In this document: positions 63,392 to 64,000 of the stretch, in pieces
How positions within the stretch are numbered: position 1 is the first letter of the stretch
Layout: each line of letters starts with the position of its first letter
NCBI RefSeq assembly: GCF_000378465.1
Contig: NZ_KB899923.1
Location: 1-64,000 of the forward strand
Source of the DNA: Elioraea tepidiphila DSM 17972
GTDB taxonomy: Bacteria > Pseudomonadota > Alphaproteobacteria > Acetobacterales > Acetobacteraceae
Direction: 5' to 3'
DNA: 64,000 nucleotides
Position numbers and translations under genes: made by a program
Notes under the pieces: generated by a model
Databases searched by the model: none
What the model was told of the DNA's origin: nothing
The model's input: only the letters and a program-made list of their open reading frames with translations

Positions 63392-63777
63392 CACCCGGCC
63401 TTCGGCAGCTTCGCCGTGACCTCGATCTCGATCCGCATGGCGTCGGTCGCGAGGCCGGCGTGGATCAGGGTCGAGGTCGGGCGCGCCTTGCCGAGATACT
63501 TCCTGATCACGGGCCAGCACGGCTCCCAGTCCTCGCGCCTGGGCACGATGAAGAAGGCGCGCACCACGTCGTCGAGCGAGGCGCCGGCCTCGGCCAGGGC
63601 GGCGGCGATGTTGCGGAAGCACTGCTCGGCCTGGGCGACCACGTCGTCCTCGATCGTCATCCGGGTGTAGTCGTAGCCGGTGGTGCCCGACATCCAGACA
63701 TACTCGCCGTCCACGACCGCGCGGGAGTAGCCGATCTGCTCCTCGAACAGGGAGCCGGAGGAGATGTGCTTGCGCAT
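63391..63777 (-). CDS. RidA/YjgF family protein
   Basis: 128 residues from ATG 63777 (MRKHISSGSLFEEQIGYSRA); the open frame to 63828 has no better start. RidA proteins deaminate reactive enamine/imine intermediates or act as related hydrolases. Conserved elements: GYSRAVVDGEYVWMSGTTGYD, VAQAEQCFRNIAAALAEAGASLDDVVRAFFIV and the C-terminal VEVTAKLP-type IEIEVTAKL. The canonical arginine (RxxV near 105) appears as ARPTSTLIHAGLA, so it may belong to a Rid subfamily other than archetypal RidA. Coupled to the VOC gene. Confidence 0.88.
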   Translation of the reverse strand: MRKHISSGSLFEEQIGYSRAVVDGEYVWMSGTTGYDYTRMTIEDDVVAQAEQCFRNIAAALAEAGASLDDVVRAFFIVPRREDWEPCWPVIRKYLGKARPTSTLIHAGLATDAMRIEIEVTAKLPKAG

Positions 63778-63873
63778 GACGAGGTTCCTGAGGTGGGCGC
63801 GGGAGGGGCACGGCCGTCGGCGCGACAAGCCGCGCCGGGATCCCGTTCGGGACCTTCCTGAAGGCCTCTTTCC

Positions 63874-64000
63874 TTACTCCAGCCCGTCGTAGAAGTCGTT
63901 GCCCTTGTCGTCGATGACGATGAAGGCGGGGAAGTTCTCGACCTCGATGCGCCAGACCGCCTCCATGCCGAGTTCGGGATACTCCAGCACCTCGACCTTG
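63874..64000 (-). CDS. Class I fumarate hydratase, C-terminal end (cut by window edge)
   Basis: Only the last 42 residues are visible, to TAA at 63874-63876. They read [20 protein letters not shown] then [20 protein letters not shown], which is the C-terminus of iron-sulfur class I fumarases (FumA/FumB type, beta domain). The catalytic cysteines lie outside the window. Not homologous to the class II fumC at 57954. Confidence 0.8.
   Translation of the reverse strand, partial: KVEVLEYPELGMEAVWRIEVENFPAFIVIDDKGNDFYDGLE

Overview
The window is about 71% G+C with tightly packed genes. It looks like the chromosome of an alphaproteobacterium, most likely Rhodospirillales/Acetobacteraceae. That placement is inference, from the complete dcw cluster running on into lpxC-bamD-recN-ligA, rnpB immediately upstream of mraZ, and the DUF1127 and alphaproteobacterial ribbon-helix-helix proteins. 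MurE carries the meso-diaminopimelate motif DNPR, and lpxC and bamD are present, so the cell is Gram-negative.

Positions 1-17,900 are accessory and metabolic. They hold an IS630 transposase fragment, an orphan Tae4-like amidase, two TSUP (TauE/SafE) permeases flanking a membrane transglutaminase-like protein, a glycerophosphodiesterase, an unknown protein next to an A+T-rich island with DnaA boxes, and citrate synthase. These are followed by an ACT protein, a BASS-type transporter, a pentapeptide-repeat protein, a type II restriction-modification pair (MT-A70 methylase plus BglII-like nuclease), a UvrD/PcrA helicase, prmA, DUF1127, aminopeptidase P and a LysE exporter.

Positions 17,880-44,608, all on the minus strand, carry the division and envelope block. 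In transcription order it is rnpB, mraZ, rsmH, ftsL, ftsI, murE, murF, mraY, murD, ftsW, murG, murC, murB, ddl, ftsQ, ftsA, ftsZ, then lpxC, bamD, recN, a 58-codon hidden ORF, ligA and a TPR protein. Most junctions are 4-bp ATGA overlaps. A rho-independent terminator follows ftsZ, and a fresh promoter candidate precedes lpxC. An array of four TGGKN boxes at 10-bp spacing, a probable MraZ operator, sits in the mraZ leader.

Positions 44,644-57,745 hold an AmpD-like amidase and a plus-strand operon of E1 alpha, E1 beta, a stand-alone lipoyl domain and two SDRs with no E2 catalytic domain. A DjlA-like co-chaperone, a D-glutamate-cyclase-like protein followed by a fused 5-oxoprolinase, and an AsmA-family protein come next.

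Positions 57,730-64,000 (minus strand) form an overlapping run of queA, tgt, queF, queG, fumC and a small RHH protein. Upstream of it are a VOC protein and a RidA protein, and the C-terminus of a class I fumarase is cut by the window edge.

The least ordinary features are a three-copy structured intergenic repeat with compensatory stem changes, the E2-less 2-oxoacid dehydrogenase operon, the orphan Tae4-like enzyme, the coupled 58-codon ORF between recN and ligA, and the MraZ box array.
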